From: Micromonospora yasonensis
GTDB taxonomy: Bacteria > Actinomycetota > Actinomycetes > Mycobacteriales > Micromonosporaceae
DNA length: 58,817 nt
NCBI RefSeq assembly: GCF_026013475.1
Contig: NZ_JAPDPH010000015.1
Span: forward strand, 1-58,817
Reading direction: 5' to 3'
The position numbers and the translations under genes were made by a program. Shown piece after piece: positions 50,811 through 58,817 of this stretch (position 1 is its first letter; each line of letters opens with the position of its first letter). The notes under the pieces are model-generated. The model had not been told where the DNA came from. It searched no databases and was given only the letters and a program-made list of their open reading frames with translations.

Positions 50811-52177
50811 GCGTTTCCTTCCGTGGTTCCGGCGACGTGGTTCGCCGCGAGGTAGGCGAGGCCGAGGGCGGGCAGCAGGCCGTTGCCGGCGAGGTAACCG
50901 GCCGCGCCGTGACCGGAGATGCCCGCTGCGGCGCCGCCCGAGGCGTAGAGCCCGGGGATCGGCACGCCGCCCGGGCGCAGCACCCGGGCGTGCTCGTCGA
51001 CCACCAGGCCGCCCTGGGTATGGAAGAGCGCCGGCACCACCCGAGCGGTGAGGTACGGCGGTTCCAGTGGTGCTTCGAAGAAGGTGCGGCCGAACCGGTC
51101 GGCGCGCTCGCCGCGCGCCACGGCGGCCGTCTCGGCGAGTTCCGCGGCCACGGCCTCGGCCGGCAGCCTGGTGACCGACGCCAGGGCGGCGGCGTCGGCC
51201 GCGTCCAGCAGCGCGCCCGACTCCACGCTCTGCCGGAAGTCGGTGAACGGCAGGCAGGCGTCGTGGATCCGGCGGTCCAGCACCAGCCAACCGAACGCGT
51301 CCGGGCGGGCCGCGAGCACGGCGGCGTACTCGGAGTAGCCGGTGGTCTCGTCGCCGAACCGCCGGCCGGTGGTGTCCAGCAGGAAGGCGCCATGCATCAC
51401 GGTCGCCCAGCCGACCAGCGTCGCGGAGCGGGCCGAGAGGGCGGCATGCCCCTGGTATGCGTCGAGGAAGGCGCTCTCCGCGCCGAGCGCCCTGCCGATC
51501 CGCAGCGCGTCGCCGCGGGACGTTTCGCTGCCGTGGTAGACCGCCTTGGCGATTTCCGGCAGGTGCTCGGCGACCAGCGCCCGGTCGGCGCCGTAGCCGT
51601 TGGTGGCCAGCAGCACCGCCCGGGTCGGTATCTCCTCGCGCGTGCCGTCCGGCCGCTCGACCACCGCGGCCCGCACCCCGCCAGCGTCGACCAGCACGTC
51701 GACCAGGCGGGCCGGCACCAGCAGGTCGATGCCGGCCTTGGCCACCTGCTCGACCAGGTGGTCGAGCAGCACGGTGCCGTGCCGGCCCTCGACGGTGTGG
51801 CAGCGGTCGGCCGAGTGGCCCGGGTAGTGGAAGTCGGTGACCAGTGACAGCTCCAGCCCGACGCCGTCGGCCAGCCACTCGACGAGCTCGGCGCTCACCG
51901 CGCCGAGCGCGCGGGCGAGCCGCTGGTCGCCCTGCCCCTTGGTCTTGCGCGCGACGTCGGCCGCGAACAGCTCGGCCGAGTCGTCGATGCCGGCGGCCCG
52001 CTGCCACCGTGAGCCGGCGCCCGGGATCATCGCGGTCGACATCGAGGTGTTGTTGCCCCGGCGGAAGTGCTTGCTGGCCTCGACCACCAGCACGTCGAGG
52101 CCGAGCTGCGCGGCGCGCAGGGCGGCCACCAGGCCGCCTCCGGCGCCGGCGATCACGAGGTCGGGTCCGGTCGTCAC
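50807..52177 (-). CDS. FAD-dependent oxidoreductase, fumarate reductase/succinate dehydrogenase flavoprotein family
   Basis: A 456-residue flavoprotein. The dinucleotide motif LVIAGAGGGLVAALRAAQLG starts about residue 7 and VVEASKHFRRGNNTSMSTAM follows. The C-terminal FAD loop is IPGLYASGGAAAGISGHGAAG. Such proteins reduce or oxidise C=C bonds next to carboxylates or ketones. There is no signal peptide or heme domain, so it acts in the cytoplasm. The GTG at 52177 overlaps the racemase stop (GTGA). In this operon it would create or remove a double bond in the imported acid. Confidence 0.9.
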   Translation of the reverse strand: MTTGPDLVIAGAGGGLVAALRAAQLGLDVLVVEASKHFRRGNNTSMSTAMIPGAGSRWQRAAGIDDSAELFAADVARKTKGQGDQRLARALGAVSAELVEWLADGVGLELSLVTDFHYPGHSADRCHTVEGRHGTVLLDHLVEQVAKAGIDLLVPARLVDVLVDAGGVRAAVVERPDGTREEIPTRAVLLATNGYGADRALVAEHLPEIAKAVYHGSETSRGDALRIGRALGAESAFLDAYQGHAALSARSATLVGWATVMHGAFLLDTTGRRFGDETTGYSEYAAVLAARPDAFGWLVLDRRIHDACLPFTDFRQSVESGALLDAADAAALASVTRLPAEAVAAELAETAAVARGERADRFGRTFFEAPLEPPYLTARVVPALFHTQGGLVVDEHARVLRPGGVPIPGLYASGGAAAGISGHGAAGYLAGNGLLPALGLAYLAANHVAGTTEGNA

Positions 52178-52815
52178 GCGCCCACCTCCCCCGCGCCGAT
52201 CAGCCGCAGTGCCAGCGCGGTCGGGTCCACCACGCGGGCCGGCAGGCTGACTCCGGAAGGCAGGTCGACCGCCGAGCAGCCGTTGATCACCGAACGTGCG
52301 CCGCCCGCGGCCAGCGTGCCGACGGCGGCGCCGAGTGTGCCGGCCCAGCGGGAGCTGTCGGCGATCGCGTGCACGTCGAGGTCGAGCATCTCGACGCCGA
52401 GCAGGTCGGCCGACCAGCCGTAGACCCCGGCCCGGGCCACGATCTCGTCGGCGATCGCCTTGTTGCGGGCCACCGCCGCGGACTTGCGCCCGGTCAGCAC
52501 TGCCCAGCCGAGGCTGAGCCGGAGCAGCCCGAAGACCGGCACCGGCAGGGTGCCGGCGAGGTCCGCGACGCCGGGGTCGAGGACGCAGTCCGGCAGCAGC
52601 GCGTCGAAGCCGGCCGGCGCGCCGCGCAGCGCCGCGGCGACCAGCGCCTCGCTCTCCCGCACCTGCGCGTCGGTGTCCAGGGCGCGCGGCGCGTCCGGTC
52701 CGATGTCGTGCAGCACGACCTCGACGCCCGGCGGCGACAGCGCGGCGTAGCGCGCCTGCCGGCGGGCCAGTTCCTCGGCGTCGACGTGGATCGGGGTCAC
52801 GGCGTAGATCCGCAC
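52174..52815 (-). CDS. Asp/Glu/hydantoin racemase-family protein
   Basis: A 213-residue cytoplasmic protein. It begins IYAVTPIHVDAEELARRQ, has an active-site Cys in LLPDCVLDPG and a second one in SVINGCSAVDLP. These are the paired cysteines expected of cofactor-independent Asp/Glu and hydantoin racemases. GTG at 52815 follows AGGAGA, and the gap to the PrpD stop is ten bases. The family also contains maleate isomerases and arylmalonate decarboxylases, so isomerisation or decarboxylation is possible. Next to a hydantoinase, hydantoin racemisation is the simplest guess. Confidence 0.85.
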   Translation of the reverse strand: MRIYAVTPIHVDAEELARRQARYAALSPPGVEVVLHDIGPDAPRALDTDAQVRESEALVAAALRGAPAGFDALLPDCVLDPGVADLAGTLPVPVFGLLRLSLGWAVLTGRKSAAVARNKAIADEIVARAGVYGWSADLLGVEMLDLDVHAIADSSRWAGTLGAAVGTLAAGGARSVINGCSAVDLPSGVSLPARVVDPTALALRLIGAGEVGA

Positions 52816-52825
52816 GGTCTTTCTC

Positions 52826-54157
52826 CTAGATCTCGGCGAGGCGGCGCAGGTCGGGCCCGACGTCGGCGCTGGCGGCCAGGCCGGCGGCGACCTCGTGCAC
52901 GGTCCGGACGGTGTCGGCGTCGAGCAGGCGGCCGAGCAGCGCGAGCACGTCGCCCTCGGCCATCGGGTGGTGGGCCGCGTCGCCGACTGGGTTGGGCACC
53001 TCGACCGCCCCGGGCGGCGCGCTGGCGGTGCGGATGGTGACCCGGGCCGCACGCTCGTCGGGCAGCCGGGCGTCGAGGTCCGGAGCCACCCGCAGCACCA
53101 CCTTGGCGGCCAGCGCGCGCACCCGCGGGTCGTCGCGCTGGTCGTCGGCGGAGACGGCGGGGTCGACGGTGCCGTGCACCAGCGCGGCGGCCACCACGAA
53201 CGGCGTCGAGAACAGCGCGGCCAGCCGGCTGTCCCAGCTCGTCCGGCCCAACCCGCCGGCCAGCGAGTGGGTCTCGACCAGGACCTCCTCGACGGCGTCG
53301 AGCGCAAGCCCGTCGGCCCGCATCAGCAGGGCGGCGTCGGCGGCTGGATGGGTGAAGGAGCAGGACGCGTGCCGCTTGAAGTAGCCCAGCTCCACGTCCC
53401 AGCGCGCGCCGAGCCCGTCGGTGAGCGGCGCCGGGTCGAACCGGCCGAGCACGTCGCCGAGGGACACCGCGGGCGTACCGGTGTTGCGGGCGACGCCGGC
53501 CGCGGCCATCCGCGCCGCCGCCAGACCGGACACATTCGATGCTCCCAGCCAGGCGTCGCGGACCGGGTTGCCGTCCAGCGCGCTGGCGAAGTGTCCGGCC
53601 ACCGGCAGGCCGGCGCCCGCGTCGATCGCCGCGGCGACGCCCTCGCCCGACAGGCCGAGCAGCCGCGCGCAGCCGGCCGCCGCGCCCGCGACGCCCCAGC
53701 TGCCGTGCGGATGCATGCCGGCCCGCAGGGTGGTGGCCCGGCCGAACCGCGCCGCAACCTCGTAGGCCGCAAGCAGCGCCGCCATCGTCTCCGGACCGGA
53801 AGCGCCGAGGTCGGCGGCGAGCGCCAGCACCGCAGGCAGCCCGTGCGCCGCCGGATGGCCCTTGGCGTATTTGTGCCCCTCGTCCAGCTCGAGCCGCGCC
53901 ATCGCCGTCGCGTTGAGCCAGGCGGCCGCCTCGACCGTGGTGGTCCCGCCGCCGCCGACCAGCGGCGCGGGCCCGGCCGCGGGGCGCCATGCGGCGGCCA
54001 GCGCCCGCTGCTCGGGCTGCCGGGCGCCGACCACGGTCACGCCGAGCGAGTCGAGCAGCACCAGCCCGAGCCGGTCGCGGGCGGCGCCCGGCACGTCGGC
54101 CCAGCGCAGCCCGGCGACCCAGGCACCGAGCCGCGCCACGGATTCGGTAGTGGACAT
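52826..54157 (-). CDS. MmgE/PrpD-family protein
   Basis: A 443-residue cytoplasmic protein of the MmgE/PrpD family, which includes 2-methylcitrate dehydratase, cis-aconitate decarboxylase and iminodisuccinate epimerase. LDSLGVTVVGARQPEQRALA, ELDEGHKYAKGHPAAHGLPA, MHPHGSWGVAGAAAGCARLL and YFKRHASCSFTHPAADA cover the all-helical first domain and the hinge to the second. ATG at 54157 lies four bases after the LivF stop. Within the family the reaction cannot be told by eye. In this operon it would act on a dicarboxylate- or imino-type intermediate. Confidence 0.9.
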   Translation of the reverse strand: MSTTESVARLGAWVAGLRWADVPGAARDRLGLVLLDSLGVTVVGARQPEQRALAAAWRPAAGPAPLVGGGGTTTVEAAAWLNATAMARLELDEGHKYAKGHPAAHGLPAVLALAADLGASGPETMAALLAAYEVAARFGRATTLRAGMHPHGSWGVAGAAAGCARLLGLSGEGVAAAIDAGAGLPVAGHFASALDGNPVRDAWLGASNVSGLAAARMAAAGVARNTGTPAVSLGDVLGRFDPAPLTDGLGARWDVELGYFKRHASCSFTHPAADAALLMRADGLALDAVEEVLVETHSLAGGLGRTSWDSRLAALFSTPFVVAAALVHGTVDPAVSADDQRDDPRVRALAAKVVLRVAPDLDARLPDERAARVTIRTASAPPGAVEVPNPVGDAAHHPMAEGDVLALLGRLLDADTVRTVHEVAAGLAASADVGPDLRRLAEI

Positions 54158-54161
54158 CGTG

Positions 54162-54863
54162 CTACAGCCCCAGGTATGCGGTCCGGACCCGATCGTCGCG
54201 GGCCAGCTCGGGTCCCGGGCCGTCGAGGACCAGGCTCCCGCTCTCCAGCACGTACGCCCGGTCGGCCAGGTTGAGTGCGTGCGCGGCGTTCTGCTCGACG
54301 AGCAGCACCGAGACGCCCCGGTCGCGGATCGCCTTGACCGCGTCGAGCACGGTCCAGGTCAGCTTCGGCGACAGGCCGGTGGACGGCTCGTCGAGCAGCA
54401 GCAGCCGCGGGCTGGCCATCAGCGCCCTGCCGATCGCGAGCATCTGCTGCTGCCCGCCGCTGAGCGTTTCGGCGGCCTGGGCACGCCGCTCCGCGAGGAT
54501 CGGGAACATCTCGAAGACCTCGCGCAGCGGCTCGTCGAGCGGTTTGCGGCCGCGGGTCCAGCCGCCCATCCGCAGGTTTTCCTCGACGCTGAGCGGGCCG
54601 AACAGCGCCCGCCCCTCCGGCACGTGCAGCAGGCCGCGGGCGACCAGCTCGCTCGGGCGTACGCCGTCGGCGCGTTTGCCGTCGAACGTGACCGTGCCCG
54701 CGGTCGGCTTGACCAGCCCGGAAATGGTCTTCAGTGTGGTGGTCTTGCCGGCACCGTTGGCGCCGACGATCGCCACGATCTCGCCCTCGTCGACCCGCAG
54801 GTCGAGCTCGTGCAAGATCTGCAGGCCGTGGTAGCCGGCGCTGAGCCCCTCAAGCTTGAGCAT
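54162..54863 (-). CDS. livF: Branched-chain-type ABC transporter ATP-binding protein LivF
   Basis: A 233-residue ATPase subunit. Walker A is GANGAGKT, the signature is LSGGQQQMLAIGRAL, Walker B is LLLLDEPSTGLSP, followed by the switch region VLLVEQNAAHAL. The motif LHVPEGRALFGPLSVEENLR is specific for LivF. ATG at 54863 lies inside the end of livG (overlap of 14 bases), so translation is coupled. Confidence 0.95.
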   Translation of the reverse strand: MLKLEGLSAGYHGLQILHELDLRVDEGEIVAIVGANGAGKTTTLKTISGLVKPTAGTVTFDGKRADGVRPSELVARGLLHVPEGRALFGPLSVEENLRMGGWTRGRKPLDEPLREVFEMFPILAERRAQAAETLSGGQQQMLAIGRALMASPRLLLLDEPSTGLSPKLTWTVLDAVKAIRDRGVSVLLVEQNAAHALNLADRAYVLESGSLVLDGPGPELARDDRVRTAYLGL

Positions 54864-55581
54864 GCGGGTCCTCCCCGAGGTAGGCCTCGATGACCCGTGG
54901 ATCGCGGGTCACCTCCTCCGGCGCGCCGGAGGTGAGCACCCGGCCCAGGTCGAGCACGAGCACCGAGTCCGACAGCCGCATGACGGCGGCCATGATGTGC
55001 TCGACGAAGACGAGCGTCACGCCGTCTTCGGTGCGCAGCCGTTCGAGCAGCTCCATCACCGGTGCCCGCTCCGCGGGCACCAGGCCGGCCAGCACCTCGT
55101 CGAGCAGTAGCACCTGGGGCTTGCTGGCCAGCGCCCGGGCCAGTTCCAGCCGCTTGAGCGCGGCGGTGGGCAGGCCCTCGGTCAGCGCGTCGCGCCACCG
55201 GCCGAGACCGACCCGCTCGATCAGCTCGGCGGCGGTGGTCCGGGCCGTCCGCTTGGCGGCGCCGCCGGCCAGCACCGCGACCGTGACGTTCTCCAGCACG
55301 GTCATCGAATAGAACGGCCGCATCAGCTGGAACGTCCGGGTCATGCCGGCGGCGGTCACCTTGTGCGGCGCGTGCCCGGTGATCTCCTTGCCGTTTAGGT
55401 GCACCTGGCCGGAGTCCGGCCGCAGCGCACCGGCGATCAGGTTGAACATCGTGGTCTTGCCGGCGCCGTTGGGCCCGATGACGCCGAGGATGCTGCCCTC
55501 GGTGACCTCGAAGCTCACGTCGTCGACCGCGCGCAGGCCCTTGAACGACTTGGAAATGCCGTCGACCCGAAGCAGTGTCAT
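54850..55581 (-). CDS. livG: Branched-chain-type ABC transporter ATP-binding protein LivG
   Basis: A 243-residue ATPase subunit with Walker A GPNGAGKT and LivG-type GMTRTFQLMRPFYSMTVLEN. Walker B is VLLLDEVLAGLVPAE and the H-loop is FVEHIMAAVM. The ABC signature is degenerate: GLPTAALKRLELARAL replaces LSxGQxRRLEIARAL, so the Ser-Gly-Gly core is missing. The second site formed with LivF may therefore carry most of the ATPase activity. ATG at 55581 overlaps the LivM stop (ATGA). Confidence 0.94.
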   Translation of the reverse strand: MTLLRVDGISKSFKGLRAVDDVSFEVTEGSILGVIGPNGAGKTTMFNLIAGALRPDSGQVHLNGKEITGHAPHKVTAAGMTRTFQLMRPFYSMTVLENVTVAVLAGGAAKRTARTTAAELIERVGLGRWRDALTEGLPTAALKRLELARALASKPQVLLLDEVLAGLVPAERAPVMELLERLRTEDGVTLVFVEHIMAAVMRLSDSVLVLDLGRVLTSGAPEEVTRDPRVIEAYLGEDPHAQA

Positions 55582-56627
55582 CGTCGGGACCACCTTTGGC
55601 GGATCGTTCCGTAGATGCCTTTCGGCAGGAGCAGCACGATGACGATCAGCAGTGCGCCGTAGACGATCACGTCGAGGCCGCTGCGGCCCTGCAGGAACTC
55701 CAGCGCGGGCGGCGGGTTGCGCAGCAGCGTCGCCGTCACGTCGTTGAGCGGGCCCATCACCACGGAGCCAATCACCGGGCCCCAGATGGTCGCCACGCCG
55801 CCGATCACTGCGGGCAGGATGGCCTGGATCGACACGCTCGACCCGAATGCCAGGTCGGGGTCGATGAACAGGAAGTACTGCACGTAGAAGGCGCCGGCGA
55901 CCGCGGTGATGGCGGCGGAGAGCGCCATCGCCAGCAGCTTGTAGCGCATCACCGGGATGCCGATCGCGGCCGCCGCGTCCTCGTCGTCGCGGGCCGCCTT
56001 GGCGAACTGCCCGGCCCGCGAGCGGACGAACTGCACGCTGACCACGAGCGCGATCACGGTGAGCCCGAGCGCGACCCAGAAGTAGTTCGGCGAGGTCGGC
56101 TCGAACTGGATCCACCACCACGAGGTGTCGGGGCGCAGCGGGACGTGGTAGCCGACCGCGCGGTTGACGAAGTCGCTGTTGGTCGCCCAGAGGCGGAGCA
56201 TCTCGGAGAACGCGAAGGTGGCCAGCGCGAAGTAGGCGCCGCGCAGCTTGTAGCGCAGCGCGAGGAAGCCGATCAGCGTGGCGAACGCCGCGGCGATCAC
56301 CATGCCGGCGAGCATCCCGATCCACGGCGAGACCTGGTGCTCGACCAGGAGCCAGGCGCCGGTGTACGCGCCGATGCCGAAGTAGGCCGCGTGCCCGAAG
56401 CTGAACATGCCGCCGAAGCCGCTCATCATGTTCCAGCCGATGCTCATCAGGGCGAAGATGAGCACCCGCACCGCGACCGAGGCCTGCGCCGGCGGAAGGA
56501 TCAGCGGCAGCGGCACCAGGAGTACGGCGAGCACCGCGATGGCCAGCAGGTGCCGGTTCCACGGCAACCGGGGCAGCGGCTTGCCGGCCGCTGTCTCCGG
56601 CGCCGATGCGGCGGTGGTGGTGGTCAT
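55578..56627 (-). CDS. livM: Branched-chain-type ABC transporter permease LivM
   Basis: A 349-residue permease with about ten hydrophobic helices. LivM signatures are GWNMMSGFGGMFSFGHAAYF, ALATFAFSEMLRLWATN and ARDDEDAAAAIGI (the cytoplasmic coupling loop). ATG at 56627 follows CGGAGGT and overlaps the LivH stop (ATGA). The long open frame further upstream is a shadow of livH. Confidence 0.95.
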   Translation of the reverse strand: MTTTTAASAPETAAGKPLPRLPWNRHLLAIAVLAVLLVPLPLILPPAQASVAVRVLIFALMSIGWNMMSGFGGMFSFGHAAYFGIGAYTGAWLLVEHQVSPWIGMLAGMVIAAAFATLIGFLALRYKLRGAYFALATFAFSEMLRLWATNSDFVNRAVGYHVPLRPDTSWWWIQFEPTSPNYFWVALGLTVIALVVSVQFVRSRAGQFAKAARDDEDAAAAIGIPVMRYKLLAMALSAAITAVAGAFYVQYFLFIDPDLAFGSSVSIQAILPAVIGGVATIWGPVIGSVVMGPLNDVTATLLRNPPPALEFLQGRSGLDVIVYGALLIVIVLLLPKGIYGTIRQRWSRR

Positions 56628-57655
56628 GCCGACCTCCGGAAGAGTCCCTGCGGGCGCAGGAAGAGCACGAGCACGAAGACGATGAACACCGACAGCAGCG
56701 GCGACTGTCCGGGCAGGTAGATGCCGCCGAGCTGCTCGGCCAGCCCGATGATCAGACCGCCGGCCAGCGCGCCGACCACGTTGCCCATGCCGCCCAGCAC
56801 GACCACCACGAAGGCCACGATGTTGAACAGCGAACCGGTGGTGGGCTCGATGGTGACCAGCGGCGCGACCAGCGTGCCGGCGGCGCCCGCGCAGGCGGTG
56901 CCGAGCGCGAAGGTCACCGCGTAGATCACCCGGGTGTCGATGCCGACCAGCTGTGCGCCGGTGTCGTTGGCGGCCACCGCGCGGATCGCCGTGCCGAGCC
57001 GGGTGCGCTGCAGCAGCAGGTAGAGCAGTCCGGCCAGGATCAGCGCGCCGACGAAGGCGAGGATCCGGGACAGGTTGGCCACCGCGTCGAAGATCGGCAC
57101 GCCGCGGTCGCCGGGCAGCGCCACCGAGCGCGGGTTGGCGCCGAAGAACAGCAGCAGCGCGTTCTCGATGATCAGCGAGATGCCCAGGGTGATCAGCAGC
57201 TGGTTCTCCAGCGGCTTGCCCATCGCGCCGGCCAGGATGCCGCGCTGCACCAGCACGCCGAGCAGGAACATCGCCGGCACGCTGACCGCGAGCGCGAGGT
57301 AGGGGTGCAGCCCGGCCTGGGTCAGCCCGAACGTGAGGAACAGGGCCAGCGCCAGGAAGCTGCCGTGCGCGAAGTTGACGATGTCGAGGACGCCGAAGAT
57401 CAGCGTGAGGCCCATCGCGATCAGCCCGTAGACGCCGCCGATCAGGATGCCGGTGGCCACCGCCTGGACGACGACCACCCCGCTGCCGGAGCGGACGTAG
57501 GCGAGCACGACCGCGAGCACGATCAGCGCGGCGATCACCGCGATCCGCAGCCACGGCACGGCGCGGGCGGTGGGCGCGCGTACCTCGTCGGGGTCCAGGG
57601 TCGCCACGCCGCCGGTGCCGGCGGCGACGTGGCCCTGGTCGGGTGACGAGGTCAC
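56624..57655 (-). CDS. livH: Branched-chain-type ABC transporter permease LivH
   Basis: A 343-residue permease with a roughly 30-residue cytoplasmic N-terminal extension and then eight or more helices. LivH signatures are GGVYGLIAMGLTLIFGVLDI, VNFAHGSFLALAL and IRAVAANDTGAQLVGIDTR. The GTG start at 57655 overlaps the binding-protein stop (GTGA). Confidence 0.95.
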   Translation of the reverse strand: MTSSPDQGHVAAGTGGVATLDPDEVRAPTARAVPWLRIAVIAALIVLAVVLAYVRSGSGVVVVQAVATGILIGGVYGLIAMGLTLIFGVLDIVNFAHGSFLALALFLTFGLTQAGLHPYLALAVSVPAMFLLGVLVQRGILAGAMGKPLENQLLITLGISLIIENALLLFFGANPRSVALPGDRGVPIFDAVANLSRILAFVGALILAGLLYLLLQRTRLGTAIRAVAANDTGAQLVGIDTRVIYAVTFALGTACAGAAGTLVAPLVTIEPTTGSLFNIVAFVVVVLGGMGNVVGALAGGLIIGLAEQLGGIYLPGQSPLLSVFIVFVLVLFLRPQGLFRRSA

Positions 57656-58817
57656 TGGCTCTTGAAGGCGGGGTAGACGGGCTTCGCCTCCGCCTTGTCG
57701 GCCGGGAACACCTGCTTGACCACGCCGCCCTGGACCTGCATGAGGATGGGCGTGGCGTTCTCGTTCTCACCGGTCGGGCCGAACTTGATCGGGCCGTTGC
57801 CGGCGATCAGGGTCGGCACCGAGCCGCCGGCGATGGCGTCGCGCACCTTGGCCGGTTCGGCGCTGCCGGCCCGCTCCAGCGCGTCGGCGATCACCTTGAC
57901 CGAGTCGTACGCGAGCACCGCGCCGGTGCGGATCTGGTCGTTGTAGCGCTCCTGGTAGAGCTTGGCCAGCGCCTGCATGTCGGGGTTGGTCATGTCGGCG
58001 TGGTAGTTGGCGTCGAAGAAGCCCTCGGCCGCGGCGCCCGCCTCCTTGGGGAACTGCGGCAGGTCGAACGCACCGTTGGCGACGCCGTAGACGGCCTTCA
58101 GGGCCGGCGGCTTGACGGTGTCGACGGCCTTGGCCGCCAGCACGCCGTCGCGGTAGTAGCCGGCCACCATCAGCACGTCGGCGCCGCTGGCCTTGACCTG
58201 GGTGACCTGGGTGGTCAGGTCGGAGACGTTGGCGGCGTCGTAGGCGATCGCCGGGCCGACCTTGATGCCGGCCTTCTCGGCCTCGGCCTTGAAGGCGTCC
58301 CGTATGGCGGTGCCGAACGGGCCCTGCTCGTGCAGCACCGCCACGGTCTTGACCGGCTGGTTGGCCGCCTTGGCCACCTGGTCGAGGAACTGCGCGCCGG
58401 CGGTGCCGAGCACGGTGGAGCTGGGCTGCACCCGGAACGTGAACTTGTAGCCCTGCGCGAGGATCGAGTCGGCGCTGGACACGTCGATCACCAGCGGCAC
58501 CTTGTTGCGTTCGGCCATGGTGGACACGTTGGCGGTGACCGCGCTCTGGTAGGTGCCGACCAGGCCGACCACGCCGTCCTGGATGAGGCGCTGCGCCTCG
58601 CTCTGGCCGACCTCGGGCTTGCCCTGGGTGTCGGCGCTGACCAGTTCGAGCTTCTTGCCGCCCTGCGACTTGATGCCGCCTGCGTTGTTGATGGCCTCGA
58701 CGGCCAGCTTGGCTCCGTTGTCCATCTGCTGCCCGTCGGCCGCGGACGAGCCGCTCAGCGGGTGCAGGGAACCGATCTTTATGGTGCCGCCGGACTGCGC
58801 GCCGCCGCCGTTGTTCG
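57652..58817 (-). CDS. Branched-chain-type ABC transporter substrate-binding protein, 5' end outside window
   Basis: About 388 codons are visible; the frame is open to the window edge, so the signal peptide or lipobox lies outside. The start of the mature region reads TIKIGSLHPLSGSSAADGQQ, followed by GAKLAVEAINNAGGI and GLVGTYQSAVTANVSTMAER, typical of Leu/Ile/Val-binding (LivK) type proteins. These also serve for amides, aromatic acids and urea. It leads an operon of transport and catabolic genes with no gaps, so it defines the substrate of the whole pathway. The promoter is outside the window. Confidence 0.94.
   Translation of the reverse strand, partial: NNGGGAQSGGTIKIGSLHPLSGSSAADGQQMDNGAKLAVEAINNAGGIKSQGGKKLELVSADTQGKPEVGQSEAQRLIQDGVVGLVGTYQSAVTANVSTMAERNKVPLVIDVSSADSILAQGYKFTFRVQPSSTVLGTAGAQFLDQVAKAANQPVKTVAVLHEQGPFGTAIRDAFKAEAEKAGIKVGPAIAYDAANVSDLTTQVTQVKASGADVLMVAGYYRDGVLAAKAVDTVKPPALKAVYGVANGAFDLPQFPKEAGAAAEGFFDANYHADMTNPDMQALAKLYQERYNDQIRTGAVLAYDSVKVIADALERAGSAEPAKVRDAIAGGSVPTLIAGNGPIKFGPTGENENATPILMQVQGGVVKQVFPADKAEAKPVYPAFKSQ

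Noticed and set aside
1..58817. CRISPR arrays, tRNA and rRNA genes
   Set aside because: No regularly spaced short repeats, no cloverleaf-like sequence with CCA-type ends and no rRNA-like segments were noticed on either strand.

Overview
The window comes from a very GC-rich, high-GC Gram-positive genome, most likely a Micromonosporaceae-type actinomycete. The evidence is the strong G/C bias at third codon positions, GTG starts, long antisense shadow frames, terminators without a T-tract, large secreted multi-domain glycosidases with discoidin and NEW3 modules, and actinobacterial IS remnants. No tRNA, rRNA or CRISPR array was seen. Nothing was computed or searched; all family calls are from reading motifs.

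Left part (1-27.4 kb): a 3' fragment of lutC and a FadR-type GntR regulator are followed by a large glycan-degradation locus. It encodes GH84, two plain GH29 fucosidases, a GH29/GH20/LamG fusion, two GH20 hexosaminidases, a GH97 and a GH95. Together they could strip L-fucose, GlcNAc/GalNAc and possibly galactose from complex glycans outside the cell. All three GH29 proteins carry a C-terminal F-type lectin (fucose-binding) signature. An EamA transporter and three decayed IS fragments sit between the enzymes.

Middle (28-33.2 kb): a membrane-tethered metallophosphoesterase fused to a PQQ-type propeller lies next to a NicO-family nickel/cobalt transporter. Then (33.3-36.3 kb) comes an amino-sugar catabolic operon: SIS isomerase/deaminase, ROK kinase, PfkB kinase and class II aldolase. 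Its last two genes are broken by a frameshift and a truncation. Next (36.9-46.3 kb) come a large secreted protein of unassigned family that may be a new glycosidase, a Gfo/Idh/MocA oxidoreductase, a carbohydrate ABC transporter without an ATPase gene, and a divergent ROK repressor with an operator placed inside its own promoter.

Right part (46.3-58.8 kb): a junction made of a gdhA tail, an integrase stub, a complete 1.24-kb IS and the first 28 codons of an exported protein precedes a tightly overlapping ten-gene operon. The operon encodes a branched-chain-type ABC transporter (SBP, LivH, LivM, LivG, LivF), a MmgE/PrpD protein, an Asp/Glu-racemase-like protein, a fumarate-reductase-like flavoprotein, a hydantoinase-like amidohydrolase and a CaiB-type CoA-transferase. 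This looks like uptake and breakdown of one small acid or cyclic amide whose identity cannot be read from the sequence. It and the unassigned secreted protein are the best candidates for undescribed biology here.
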